Assembly: GCA_963714065.1 (NCBI GenBank)
Contig: OY970226.1
Span: 248,001-312,000 of the forward strand
Length of the DNA stretch: 64,000 bases
From: JAZKID01 sp963714065
GTDB taxonomy: Bacteria > Pseudomonadota > Alphaproteobacteria > Rhizobiales > UBA4765
Direction: 5' to 3'
The number at the start of each line of letters is the position of its first letter. Position 1 is the first letter of the stretch. The translations under genes were made by a program, and so were the position numbers. Positions 44,085-52,030 of this stretch are shown here, one piece after another. Below the pieces are notes generated by a model. That model saw only the letters and a list, made by a program, of their open reading frames with translations. It searched no databases and was not told the DNA's origin.

Positions 44085-45407
44085 ATGTCCGATCTTTTCG
44101 TTGTCTCCGGCATGATGAATGACGGCCCGCGTCCACTGGCCGACCGCCTGCGGCCGAAAAATCTTTCCGAAGTTGTCGGTCAGGAGCATTTGACCGGACC
44201 TGAAGGCGCGCTTACCCGTTTGTTGGAAGCGGGCGACAATACAAATAATTTGGGAAGCCTGATTTTCTGGGGGCCGCCGGGAACAGGGAAAACTACTGTC
44301 GCCCGGCTTTTATCCAACCATGTGAATTTGGCATTCGAGCAGATCTCGGCTGTTTTTTCCGGCGTTGCCGATCTGAAAAAAGCCTTCGATCAGGCTCGCG
44401 CGCGCCGCATGGCTGGACGTGGCACGCTATTGTTCGTCGATGAGATACATCGATTTAATCGTGCGCAGCAGGATAGTTTCCTCCCCTATATGGAAGACGG
44501 CACGATCACGCTTGTTGGCGCCACAACCGAAAATCCATCTTTTGCACTCAATGCCGCGCTTTTGTCGCGCGCACGCGTGATGGTATTTCGCTCTCTGGAC
44601 GAAGTCGCCATCGAGCGCCTGCTTGCACGCGCCGAAGAGGAAGAAGGGCATAAACTTCCTCTCGATCCCGAGGCACGCATCGCCCTCATCAACATGGCCG
44701 ACGGCGATGGTCGCGCGGCGCTGACACTGGCGGAAGATTTATGGCGGGTGGCGCGTAAGAATGAGGCTTTCGACACGGAACAACTCACAAAAATCCTGCA
44801 ACGCCGCGCACCGATTTACGACAAATCGCAGGATGGACATTATAACCTTATCTCTGCGCTGCATAAAAGCGTGCGCGGTTCAGACCCCGACGCGGCGCTT
44901 TATTATTTCTGCCGTATGATCGACGCGGGTGAAGAGCCGCTTTATCTCGCCCGCCGCCTGATCCGCATGGCATCCGAAGACATCGGTCTTGCAGATCCGC
45001 AGGCTTTGGTCGTTACCACGGCCGCGAAAGAGGCTTACGATATGCTCGGCTCGCCCGAAGGCGAGCTGGCAATAGCGCAGGCTTGCGTCTATCTCGCAAC
45101 CGCACCGAAATCGAACGCGGTTTATCGCGCTTATGGCAGCGCCATGCGTTCGGCGCAGGAACATGGCTCGCTGGTTCCGCCGAAACATATCCTGAACGCA
45201 CCAACCAAGCTGATGAAAAACGAAGGTTATGGCAAAAATTATGCCTACGATCATGACCAAGAAGAATCTTTCTCGGGTCAGAATTATTTTCCAGAAAAAA
45301 TGCCGCGAGAGCAGTTTTACAAGCCTACTGGTTTTGGTTTCGAGAAAATTCTAGGCGAGCGCATCGCGCACTGGCAGAAATTGCGGGAAGAGAAGCGGAA
45401 ATCCTAA
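44085..45407 (+). CDS. rarA: Replication-associated recombination protein A (AAA+ ATPase)
   Basis: The 440-residue MgsA/RarA/WRNIP1 protein has Walker A GPPGTGKT (63-70), Walker B LFVDEIHRFN, the sensor segment TLVGATTENPSFALNAALLS and the C-terminal tetramerisation region with SEDIGLADPQAL and YRAYGSAMRSAQEHGSLVPP. It acts at stalled replication forks with SSB and RecA. Length is normal. The start codon has a GAAGGAAAAAAG run upstream. A short palindrome lies between its stop and the end of the convergent ribosomal superoperon. Confidence 0.96.
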   Translation: MSDLFVVSGMMNDGPRPLADRLRPKNLSEVVGQEHLTGPEGALTRLLEAGDNTNNLGSLIFWGPPGTGKTTVARLLSNHVNLAFEQISAVFSGVADLKKAFDQARARRMAGRGTLLFVDEIHRFNRAQQDSFLPYMEDGTITLVGATTENPSFALNAALLSRARVMVFRSLDEVAIERLLARAEEEEGHKLPLDPEARIALINMADGDGRAALTLAEDLWRVARKNEAFDTEQLTKILQRRAPIYDKSQDGHYNLISALHKSVRGSDPDAALYYFCRMIDAGEEPLYLARRLIRMASEDIGLADPQALVVTTAAKEAYDMLGSPEGELAIAQACVYLATAPKSNAVYRAYGSAMRSAQEHGSLVPPKHILNAPTKLMKNEGYGKNYAYDHDQEESFSGQNYFPEKMPREQFYKPTGFGFEKILGERIAHWQKLREEKRKS

Positions 45408-45409
45408 CA

Positions 45410-45438
45410 TGTCATCCTGAACACAGCGAAGGATGACA
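45410..45438. repeat. Short GTCAT palindrome between rarA and rplQ
   Basis: TGTCATCCT (45410-45418) and AGGATGACA (45430-45438) form a 9-bp stem around an 11-base loop. Placed between convergent genes, it may serve as a 3' hairpin for both transcripts. It is the minimal form of the GTCAT repeat family seen here. Confidence 0.8.
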
Positions 45439-45446
45439 ACTAAAGA

Positions 45447-45869
45447 TTAAGCCGCAGCTTCCGCTGTTTCTTGCGCTTGCACCGGCCCGCTGTCTTTACC
45501 TTTCGCGCTTTCATCACGATCGACGAATTCGATGATCGCGCGCGCAGCGTTATCGCCATAGCGAAAACCGGCTTTTAAAATGCGGATATAGCCGCCGTTA
45601 CGTTTTTTATAGCGCGGACCGAGCGTTTCGAACAATTTGCCGACAATGGTTACGTCGCGCACAACGGAAATGGCACGGCGGCGGGCGGAAAGATCACCCT
45701 TCTTGGCAAGCGTGACAAGCTTTTCGACGACAGGGCGAAGTTCCTTCGCCTTCGGCAACGTGGTTTCGATCTGCTCGTGCTTGATCAGCGCCTGCGCCAG
45801 GTTTGCGAACATGGCCTTGCGGTGCGCCGTCTTGACGCCGAGTTTGCGTTTTGCTTTTCCGTGACGCAT
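45447..45869 (-). CDS. rplQ: 50S ribosomal protein L17
   Basis: The 140-residue L17 begins MRHGKAKRKLGVKTAHRKAM and carries LIKHEQIETTLPKAKELRPV and RNGGYIRILKAGFRYGDNA. An Ala/Glu-rich tail (QAQETAEAAA) is typical of alphaproteobacteria. It is the last gene of the superoperon. A palindromic repeat of 58 bases separates it from rpoA. Confidence 0.99.
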   Translation of the reverse strand: MRHGKAKRKLGVKTAHRKAMFANLAQALIKHEQIETTLPKAKELRPVVEKLVTLAKKGDLSARRRAISVVRDVTIVGKLFETLGPRYKKRNGGYIRILKAGFRYGDNAARAIIEFVDRDESAKGKDSGPVQAQETAEAAA

Positions 45870-45894
45870 TGCAGTAACCCTTTATTCCCTTTGC

Positions 45895-45952
45895 CGTCAT
45901 CCCGGCGAAGGCCGGGATCTACATCAAGATCCCCGCTTTCGCGGGGATGACG
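45895..45952. repeat. Double-hairpin GTCAT repeat between rpoA and rplQ
   Basis: Arms CGTCATCCC and GGGGATGACG close two inner hairpins, CCCGGC/GCCGGG and CCCCGC/GCGGGG. They are two half-elements in inverted orientation joined by a short spacer. It lies within the alpha operon, so it is transcribed between rpoA and rplQ. Confidence 0.85.
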
Positions 45953-45961
45953 ATGTGTTGA

Positions 45962-46987
45962 TTAATACTGATCCTCATAGCGCTTGGCGAGATCCTCGAT
46001 ATTCTCCGGCGGCCAGGCCGTTACTTCCATACCGAGATGCAGACCCATCTGCGCCAGCACTTCCTTGATTTCGTTGAGCGACTTGCGGCCGAAATTCGGC
46101 GTGCGCAACATTTCGCCTTCCGATTTCTGGATCAGGTCGCCGATGTAAACGATATTGTCGTTCTTGAGGCAGTTGGCGGAACGCACCGAGAGTTCCAGCT
46201 CGTCCACCTTCTTGAGAAGTGCGGGGTTGAACGGCAGTTCGGGAACGGCTTCCACGCCTGTATCGCGTTTCGGCTCCTCGAAATTGAGGAAGATGTCGAG
46301 CTGATCCTGGATGATGCGCGCGGCATAAGCGAGCGCATCGTCCGGCTCGACCGCGCCGTTCGTTTCGATCTGCATGGTCAGCTTGTCGTAATCGAGGATC
46401 TGGCCTTCGCGCGTCGCCTCCACCTTGTAGGAAACCTTGCGCACGGGCGAATAAAGGCTGTCGACCGGAATGAGGCCGATCGGCGCATCGTCCGCGCGAT
46501 TACGCTCGGACGGTACATAACCCTTGCCGGTGTTGACGGTGAATTCCATGCGGATATTCGCGCCTTCGTCCAGCGTGCAGATCACATGTTCGGGATTCAG
46601 AACGGTGATGCCCGCAATGGCGTTGATGTCGCTGACCTTAATGATGCCCGGCCCCTGTTTCTGCAGAACCATGCGCTTTGGACCTTCGCCTTCCATTAGC
46701 AAAGCGATTTCCTTGATGTTGAGGATGATGTCGGTCACATCCTCGCGCACGCCGGAGATCGAGGAGAACTCGTGCAGCACGCCATCGATCTGCACGGCCG
46801 TGATGGCGGCACCCTGCAGAGAGGACAGCAGAACGCGGCGCAATGCGTTGCCGAGCGTCAGGCCATAACCGCGCTCGAGCGGTTCGGCCACGGCGGTTGC
46901 GAGACGCTTCGGGTCGGAGCCCGGCGTGATTTTCAGTTTTTCCGGCTTGATCAGTTCCTGCCAGTTTTTTTGGATCGTCGTTGTCAT
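45962..46987 (-). CDS. rpoA: DNA-directed RNA polymerase alpha subunit
   Basis: The 341-residue alpha subunit has the N-terminal assembly domain (AEPLERGYGLTLGNALRRVLLS) and a flexible linker after about 245. The C-terminal UP-element and activator-binding domain contains ELELSVRSANCLKNDNI and RTPNFGRKSLNEIKEVL. Two N-terminal domains dimerise to nucleate polymerase assembly. Its place between rpsK and rplQ is canonical for the alpha operon. Confidence 0.99.
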   Translation of the reverse strand: MTTTIQKNWQELIKPEKLKITPGSDPKRLATAVAEPLERGYGLTLGNALRRVLLSSLQGAAITAVQIDGVLHEFSSISGVREDVTDIILNIKEIALLMEGEGPKRMVLQKQGPGIIKVSDINAIAGITVLNPEHVICTLDEGANIRMEFTVNTGKGYVPSERNRADDAPIGLIPVDSLYSPVRKVSYKVEATREGQILDYDKLTMQIETNGAVEPDDALAYAARIIQDQLDIFLNFEEPKRDTGVEAVPELPFNPALLKKVDELELSVRSANCLKNDNIVYIGDLIQKSEGEMLRTPNFGRKSLNEIKEVLAQMGLHLGMEVTAWPPENIEDLAKRYEDQY

Positions 46988-47012
46988 CTTGCCTCAACTT
47001 TCAAAAAAATAA

Positions 47013-47405
47013 TCAAACTCTACGGCGCTTGCGCGGACGGCAGCCATTGTGCGGAATAGGCGTCACGTCACGAATGGCGGTGACGGTAAAACCTGCCGCC
47101 TGCAAAGCGCGCAGCGCGGATTCCCTGCCCGAACCCGGGCCCGACACTTCCACTTCCACCATACGCATGCCGTGCTCAGCCGCCTTGCGTGCCGCATCTT
47201 CGCCAGCCACCTGTGCTGCATACGGCGTGGACTTGCGCGAACCCTTGAAACCCATGGTGCCCGCCGACGACCAGGCAATCGTGTTGCCCTGCGCATCGGT
47301 GATCGTGATCGTCGTGTTGTTGAAGGATGCGTTCACATGCACCATGCCCGAGGAAATATTCTTGCGTTCTTTTTTCTTGACGCGCGCTGTTGCTTCTTTT
47401 GCCAT
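47013..47405 (-). CDS. rpsK: 30S ribosomal protein S11
   Basis: The 130-residue S11 shows HVNASFNNTTITITDAQGN, SSAGTMGFKGSRKSTPYAAQ and the C-terminal DVTPIPHNGCRPRKRRRV. It sits on the 30S platform near the mRNA exit. The N-terminal MAKEATARVKKKERKN is slightly extended. Its ATG is four bases from the rpsM stop. Confidence 0.99.
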   Translation of the reverse strand: MAKEATARVKKKERKNISSGMVHVNASFNNTTITITDAQGNTIAWSSAGTMGFKGSRKSTPYAAQVAGEDAARKAAEHGMRMVEVEVSGPGSGRESALRALQAAGFTVTAIRDVTPIPHNGCRPRKRRRV

Positions 47406-47409
47406 TTAA

Positions 47410-47784
47410 TCAGACCGTCTTCTTCTTGCCGGCGATGGCTTTTGCCGGACCCTTGCGCGTGCGCGCATTCGTATGCGTACGCTGGCCGCGCACCGGCAAT
47501 CCCTTACGATGGCGCAGGCCGCGATAGCAGCCGAGATCCATCAGGCGCTTGATGTTCATCGATACTTCCCTGCGCAGATCGCCTTCGACAAGATAATCGC
47601 TGTCGATGATCTCGCGAATGCGCAGCACTTGCGCATCGGTCAGCTGGTTGACGCGAAGGCTAAGATCAATGCCCGCCTTGTTCATGATCTCGTGCGCCTT
47701 CACGGAGCCGATGCCATGAATATATTGAAGCGCGATGGCGACACGCTTTGCCGTTGGAATGTTGACACCCGCAATACGAGCCAA
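47410..47784 (-). CDS. rpsM: 30S ribosomal protein S13
   Basis: The natural start is a TTG at 47782-47784 (L/M-ARIAGVNIPTAKRV), seven bases after AAGGAG (47792-47797). The longer ATG frame would add 16 unconserved residues. The 124-residue protein has ALQYIHGIGSVKAHEI and GLRHRKGLPVRGQRTHTNAR. S13 forms intersubunit bridges at the head of the 30S subunit. The rare TTG start may tune expression. Confidence 0.97.
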   Translation of the reverse strand: MARIAGVNIPTAKRVAIALQYIHGIGSVKAHEIMNKAGIDLSLRVNQLTDAQVLRIREIIDSDYLVEGDLRREVSMNIKRLMDLGCYRGLRHRKGLPVRGQRTHTNARTRKGPAKAIAGKKKTV

Positions 47785-47940
47785 ATCCGTTCTCCTTAAA
47801 GTCGCGTTTGAACGCCGATCTGTCGAAAACACGAAAAAACAGGACGGCCCAGCAAAACCAGGCGACCTGCCGCATTTCCTTGAAATGATGCCCTTCGATA
47901 GCGGGAAAAAAGGGCTTCCGTCAAGTCTAAAAAGTCGAAT

Positions 47941-48534
47941 TTATGAAGCCTGTTTATGGCTTAGGGGCGTTATGAGGGCCGTTGTTACCGCATCTATGGA
48001 AAGCATGCCGTTTACGCGCTTTAAAAGCCCTTTTCCGGCATAATAATCCGCTAGTGGCTTGGTCTGCTCGTGAAAGGCTTTCAGACGTGTTTTGAGGGTT
48101 TCCGGCGTATCGTCGGCGCGCACCGGCCGGCCGGCCTTGCGGTTTTCCTCGTTGCGGCGCTCGATACGCGACAGCAGCGCCTCGTCATCTACATCGAGAA
48201 CGAATACGGCATCGAGTTTCAGCGACTTTCCCGAGAGCATGGCGGCAAGTGCATCGGCCTGCGCCACATTGCGCGGAAATCCATCGAGTATGAAACCGTT
48301 CTTGCAGTCGTCTTTTGCAATCCGGTTGGCGATCATATCGACCAGAACGGCATCAGGCACAAGCTTGCCTGCATCGATCAGCGCCTTGGCTTTTTGTCCA
48401 ATCTCCGTGCCGTTCGAAACTTCGGCGCGCAGCATGTCGCCAGTCGACAGATGCGGAATGCGAAAACGTTCGGCAAGCCGGGTTGCCTGCGTGCCCTTGC
48501 CCGCGCCCGGCGGTCCCATCAGGATCAGGCGCAT
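47941..48534 (-). CDS. adk: Adenylate kinase (short-LID form)
   Basis: The 197-residue enzyme has the P-loop GPPGAGKGT (7-15), FILDGFPRN and RRNEENRKAGRPVRADD, and lacks a zinc-type LID. It catalyses ATP + AMP to 2 ADP. secY-adk adjacency is the usual arrangement. Its ATG directly abuts the terminal arm of a ~267-nt structured element. The only Shine-Dalgarno-like run, AGGGA nine bases upstream, lies inside that 25-bp stem, which could limit adk translation. Confidence 0.97.
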   Translation of the reverse strand: MRLILMGPPGAGKGTQATRLAERFRIPHLSTGDMLRAEVSNGTEIGQKAKALIDAGKLVPDAVLVDMIANRIAKDDCKNGFILDGFPRNVAQADALAAMLSGKSLKLDAVFVLDVDDEALLSRIERRNEENRKAGRPVRADDTPETLKTRLKAFHEQTKPLADYYAGKGLLKRVNGMLSIDAVTTALITPLSHKQAS

Positions 48535-48535
48535 G

Positions 48536-48802
48536 GGGGGCTTTCCCTAGCTAGGAGGCACATTTTGCGCGTGACAAAAAACGCAGCCGCTAGGAGGCAA
48601 GCGCAGAGCGTATAGGCAATACGGTCAAGCTTGCCGACGACGCGGCTGCGTTTTTTGACCGCGCCCTTCAGGGTTGACTGAAAACGGCTTTCTTCAACGA
48701 ATTTCGTCTCCGCCGATGCCCCACATCGCCGTTCGCCGAAATTCGTTGCATAAAGTCCGTTTTGAGCCAACAAAATATGCCTCCTAGCTAGGGAAAGCCC
48801 CC
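48536..48802 (-). ncRNA. Copy A of a ~265-nt multistem element between secY and adk
   Basis: Perfect 25-bp terminal arms (48536-48560, 48778-48802) enclose further stems. Stem 2 is CAAAAAACGCAGCCGC (48575-48590) with 48642-48657. Stem 3 is GGCAAGC/GCTTGCC (48596-48602, 48629-48635), capped by CGTAT-AGGCA-ATACG (48609-48623). Stem 4 is AAAACGG/CCGTTTT (48681-48687, 48757-48763) with CAACGAATTTCG (48695-48706, 48737-48748) and CGATG/CATCG (48714-48728). Copy B at 63.3 kb keeps the same architecture with different stem sequences. It lies wholly between the secY stop and the adk start and is cotranscribed on the minus strand. It could be a structured RNA or a mobile ERIC-like palindrome; the type label is tentative. 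Confidence 0.7.
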
Positions 48803-50121
48803 TACATGCGCCCTTTCAGGCGCGCTTTTTTAATCAGCCCTTCATACTGATGGGCAAACAGGTGACCCTGAATCTGCGATACCGTATCCATCGTGACAGT
48901 GACGGCAATCAACAGCGATGTGCCGCCGAGATAAAGCGTCTGTCCGGTATAAGACATCAGGAATTCCGGCAGCAAGCAAACAGCGGCAATATAAAACGCG
49001 CCGATCGTCGTAATGCGCGTGAGCACATAATCGATATATTCCGCCGTGCGTTCGCCGGGGCGAATGCCGGGAACGAAACCGCCATGCTTCTTCAGGTTGT
49101 CTGCCGTCTCCGTCGGATTGAAAACGACTGCCGTGTAAAAATAAGCGAAAAACACGATCAACAGCAGATAGAGCAGCATGAACAATGGCTGGCCATGACC
49201 GAGCAGAGCGGAAGCCGTCGTCAGCCAGCCGCTGCCGGGCGTGATCAGAAAATTCAGGGCCGTAACAAGCGACAATAGCAGCGACGAAGCAAAAATAGGG
49301 GGGATCACGCCCGACGTATTGAGCTTCAGTGGCAGATGCGAGGACTGGCCCTCATACATCCTGTTGCCCATCTGGCGTTTCGGATACTGGATGGAGAGAC
49401 GGCGTTGCGCGCGTTCCATGAATACGACAAATGCAACGATAATAATCGCCAGCACAAAAATTCCGAGAATGACGCTGGTGAGAACGGCGCCTTGCCGCCC
49501 AAGCTCGAGAAAGCGCGCGATGCCGCTTGGCAGTTCCGCCACGATGCCGGTGAAAATAATCAGCGACGTACCGTTACCGATGCCGCGCGCCGTGATCTGC
49601 TCGCCGAGCCACATCAAAAACATCGTGCCGCCTACGAGCGTAGTCACCGCCGAGAAACGGAAAAACATGCCGGGATCGAGCGTGCCTGACGATTGCAACA
49701 GGGCGGCAACACCATAAGCTTGAAAAAACGCAATAACAACAGTAAGATAGCGCGTATATTGGTTGAGTTGCTTACGGCCCGCTTCGCCTTCTTTTTTCAG
49801 CGTTTCCAGCTGTTTCGACACGGACGTCATCAGCTGAACGATGATCGAGGCGGAAATGTAGGGCATGATGGCAAGCGAGAAAATCGCCATGCGGCCGAGA
49901 GCGCCGCCCGCAAACATGTTGAACATGCCTAAAATTCCGCCCGCCTGATTGAACATCTGGGCAATTGCCTCCGGATTAATTCCGGGCAGCGGAATATAGG
50001 TGCCGACACGATAGATAAGCAGCGCGCCTATAGTGAAGAGAATACGCTTTTTCAGTTCTTCCGCTTTGGCGAAGGCGCCGAAATTCAGATTGGCGGCAAG
50101 CTGCTCTGCTGTGGAAGCCAT
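48802..50121 (-). CDS. secY: Protein translocase subunit SecY
   Basis: The 439-residue protein has ten hydrophobic helices forming the SecYEG channel, with the plug region after helix 1 and the conserved cytoplasmic loop QRRLSIQYPKRQMGNRMY. The C-terminal region GLIKKARLKGRM is typical. It inserts or exports proteins with SecA. It lies at the end of the spc operon; a GTCAT repeat separates it from rplO and a structured element from adk. Confidence 0.99.
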   Translation of the reverse strand: MASTAEQLAANLNFGAFAKAEELKKRILFTIGALLIYRVGTYIPLPGINPEAIAQMFNQAGGILGMFNMFAGGALGRMAIFSLAIMPYISASIIVQLMTSVSKQLETLKKEGEAGRKQLNQYTRYLTVVIAFFQAYGVAALLQSSGTLDPGMFFRFSAVTTLVGGTMFLMWLGEQITARGIGNGTSLIIFTGIVAELPSGIARFLELGRQGAVLTSVILGIFVLAIIIVAFVVFMERAQRRLSIQYPKRQMGNRMYEGQSSHLPLKLNTSGVIPPIFASSLLLSLVTALNFLITPGSGWLTTASALLGHGQPLFMLLYLLLIVFFAYFYTAVVFNPTETADNLKKHGGFVPGIRPGERTAEYIDYVLTRITTIGAFYIAAVCLLPEFLMSYTGQTLYLGGTSLLIAVTVTMDTVSQIQGHLFAHQYEGLIKKARLKGRM

Positions 50122-50142
50122 GAACGATCCTTACGGTGTAAT

Positions 50143-50262
50143 CGTCATTCCCGCAAAAGCGGGAATCCAGAAATAATGCGCGTGCAAGGCACGCTTTTTA
50201 TTTAATTTCTGGATCCCGTGTCTGATCCTCACTCGCTGCGCTCGTTCGGGCACGGGATGACG
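50143..50262. repeat. GTCAT multi-hairpin repeat between rplO and secY
   Basis: Outer arms CGTCATTCCCG (50143) and CGGGATGACG (ending 50262) enclose CCCGC/GCGGG, ATCCAGAAAT/ATTTCTGGAT (itself around a GCGTGC/GCACGC hairpin) and CCCGTG/CACGGG. It fills the intercistronic gap and must be read through to express secY, so strong termination there is unlikely. Confidence 0.85.
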
Positions 50263-50273
50263 GAAAAAAAGCA

Positions 50274-50768
50274 TTAATTTGATTGCTTAGGTTTTTCTTT
50301 CTTCACCTTCGCAACCGACACTTCAACCTTGCCACCCAATTTCTCGACAGCCTCGAGGGCCGGCTTCGACGCACCGGCGATATTGAGCGTCACTTTTGTT
50401 TTCAACGCGCCCTTGCCGAGCAAACGCACGCCGTCTTTCTTGCGGCGAACGAGGCCGGATGCAAGCAGCGCTTCGGTATCGATCGGCTTTTTGGCATCGA
50501 GCGTGCCTTTGTCGATCGCTTCCTGCAATTGGCCGAGATTGAGTTCGGCGAAATTCGACTTCGAAATATTATTGAAGCCGCGCTTCGGCAGGCGGCGATG
50601 GAGCGGCATCTGACCGCCTTCGAACCCGTTGATCGCTACGCCTGAGCGCGCGGTCTGGCCCTTGCCGCCGCGGCCGCCCTGCTTGCCTTTGCCGGAGCCG
50701 ATACCGCGACCGACACGCATGCGCTTTTTGGAAGCGCCGTAATTATCGCTGATCTCGTTTAACTTCAT
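50274..50768 (-). CDS. rplO: 50S ribosomal protein L15
   Basis: The 164-residue L15 has the basic glycine-rich N-terminus RVGRGIGSGKGKQGGRGGKG and INGFEGGQMPLHRRLPKRGF. Its C-terminal domain is extended by a Lys-rich tail (VAKVKKEKPKQSN). It binds 23S rRNA late in assembly. Its start lies 7 bases after the rpmD stop. Confidence 0.99.
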   Translation of the reverse strand: MKLNEISDNYGASKKRMRVGRGIGSGKGKQGGRGGKGQTARSGVAINGFEGGQMPLHRRLPKRGFNNISKSNFAELNLGQLQEAIDKGTLDAKKPIDTEALLASGLVRRKKDGVRLLGKGALKTKVTLNIAGASKPALEAVEKLGGKVEVSVAKVKKEKPKQSN

Positions 50769-50775
50769 GACATTC

Positions 50776-51006
50776 TCACTTCTTGTCTTCGACTTTTTTA
50801 TTTGTTGTCTTCGACTGTCCGTCTTCGACGATGCGCACCAGATGCGCCACCTTGGCGATCATGCCGCGCACGGATGGCGTATCTTGTAATGTTTTGCGGC
50901 GATGGCGCTTGTTCAGCCCCAGGCCGATCAGGGTCGCGCGCTGGCTGGCCTCGCGGCGGATCGGCGAACCGGTTTGCTCCAATGTGACTGTTTTCTGCTG
51001 TGCCAT
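50776..51006 (-). CDS. rpmD: 50S ribosomal protein L30
   Basis: The 76-residue L30 shows TGSPIRREASQRATLIGLGL and KTLQDTPSVRGMIAKVAHLV. The C-terminus is extended by about 15 charged residues (EDGQSKTTNKKVEDKK). It lies between rpsE and rplO in the usual order. Confidence 0.98.
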   Translation of the reverse strand: MAQQKTVTLEQTGSPIRREASQRATLIGLGLNKRHRRKTLQDTPSVRGMIAKVAHLVRIVEDGQSKTTNKKVEDKK

Positions 51007-51018
51007 GATCTGCCCCTC

Positions 51019-51582
51019 TTATGCTTCCGATGCGCTCGCATCGATGGTGGGATCGCGGCGGCGCGCTTGCAAGGTCGCAACCTTCATGCCGCGGCGGGCA
51101 GCGACGGATTTCGGGCTATCCTGGCTTTTCAGCGCATCGAAAGTGGCACGCACCATGTTGTAGGGATTGGAAGAGCCCGTCGACTTTGCGACGATATCCT
51201 GAATACCGACGGATTCGAACACGGCGCGCATCGGGCCGCCAGCGATGATGCCGGTACCCGGAGGTGCCGCACGCAGAAGAACCTTGCCCGCACCATGGCG
51301 GCCGGCGACATCGTGATGCAGCGTTCTCGCATCGCGCAACGGCACGCGTACGAGATTGCGCTTCGCCGCTTCGGTTGCCTTGCGAATGGCTTCCGGCACT
51401 TCGCGCGCCTTGCCATGACCGTGGCCGACGCGGCCTTTCTGGTCGCCGACGACGACAAGTGCTGCAAAACCGAAGCGCTTACCGCCCTTCACCACTTTCG
51501 CAACGCGGTTGATGTGCACGAGACGGTCGACAAACTCGCTGTCGCGCTCTTCGCCTCTTTCGCGTTCACGTTCCCTTGCCAT
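51019..51582 (-). CDS. rpsE: 30S ribosomal protein S5
   Basis: The 187-residue S5 has the double-stranded RNA-binding fold (LVHINRVAKVVKGGKRFGFA, VGDQKGRVGHGHGKAREVPE) and the C-terminal GVQD-like SVGIQDIVAKSTGSSNPYNM. It takes part in decoding accuracy and helicase activity at the mRNA entry. The N-terminus is charged (MARERERERGEERDSEF). Confidence 0.99.
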   Translation of the reverse strand: MARERERERGEERDSEFVDRLVHINRVAKVVKGGKRFGFAALVVVGDQKGRVGHGHGKAREVPEAIRKATEAAKRNLVRVPLRDARTLHHDVAGRHGAGKVLLRAAPPGTGIIAGGPMRAVFESVGIQDIVAKSTGSSNPYNMVRATFDALKSQDSPKSVAARRGMKVATLQARRRDPTIDASASEA

Positions 51583-51602
51583 GACTTCCTCTTCTCTTAT
51601 GG

Positions 51603-51649
51603 CGCATGATCTTATCCAAAAAGTACGAGGGACTTTTTGGGATTATGCG
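51603..51649. repeat. Intercistronic hairpin between rplR and rpsE
   Basis: CGCAT (51603) and ATGCG (ending 51649) flank CCAAAAAGT/ACTTTTTGG, a 9-bp stem extended by ATC/GAT with a bulge and a seven-base loop. It sits in the 69-base gap between two ribosomal genes that elsewhere are nearly adjacent. It could act in mRNA processing or partial attenuation. Confidence 0.6.
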
Positions 51650-51651
51650 TG

Positions 51652-52023
51652 TTAAAATTTAAGTCCGGCTTCGCGCGCGGCATCCGCCAACGCCTTCACC
51701 CGGCCATGATAAATGTAACCGCCGCGATCGAACACGACCTGCTCGATCCCGGCTTTCTTCGCGCGCGTAGCAATCAACGTACCGACAGCTTTCGCGGCCT
51801 CGATATTGCCGCCCTTCTTTGTCTTGTCCTTCAACTCCTTGTCGAGAGAAGAAGCAGACGCCAAAGTGACGCCCTTCGCGTCGTCGATCAGCTGCGCATA
51901 GATCTGCTGCAGCGAACGGAAGACGGACAGGCGCGGATACCCATGCGCCGACTTGCGCAAGGATTTGCGCGTGCGGACGCTGCGATTGGCGAGCGCTTTT
52001 CGTTTGATTACAATACGCGTCAT
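51652..52023 (-). CDS. rplR: 50S ribosomal protein L18
   Basis: The 123-residue L18 starts MTRIVIKRKALANRSVRTRK and has RLSVFRSLQQIYAQLIDDAK and VVFDRGGYIYHGRVKALADA. It binds 5S rRNA with L5. It is placed between rplF and rpsE. Length is normal. Confidence 0.99.
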   Translation of the reverse strand: MTRIVIKRKALANRSVRTRKSLRKSAHGYPRLSVFRSLQQIYAQLIDDAKGVTLASASSLDKELKDKTKKGGNIEAAKAVGTLIATRAKKAGIEQVVFDRGGYIYHGRVKALADAAREAGLKF

Positions 52024-52030
52024 GAAAGCC

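Noticed and set aside
48525..48773. Open frame through element A with an AGGAGG six bases before a TTG, and a similar frame in copy B (LLAQN...ERRCG)
   Set aside because: The peptides match only over about 35 codons. A one-base difference (CTGAAGGGCGCG against CATAACGGGCGCG) then puts the copies in different frames, so nucleotide structure rather than coding explains the conservation.
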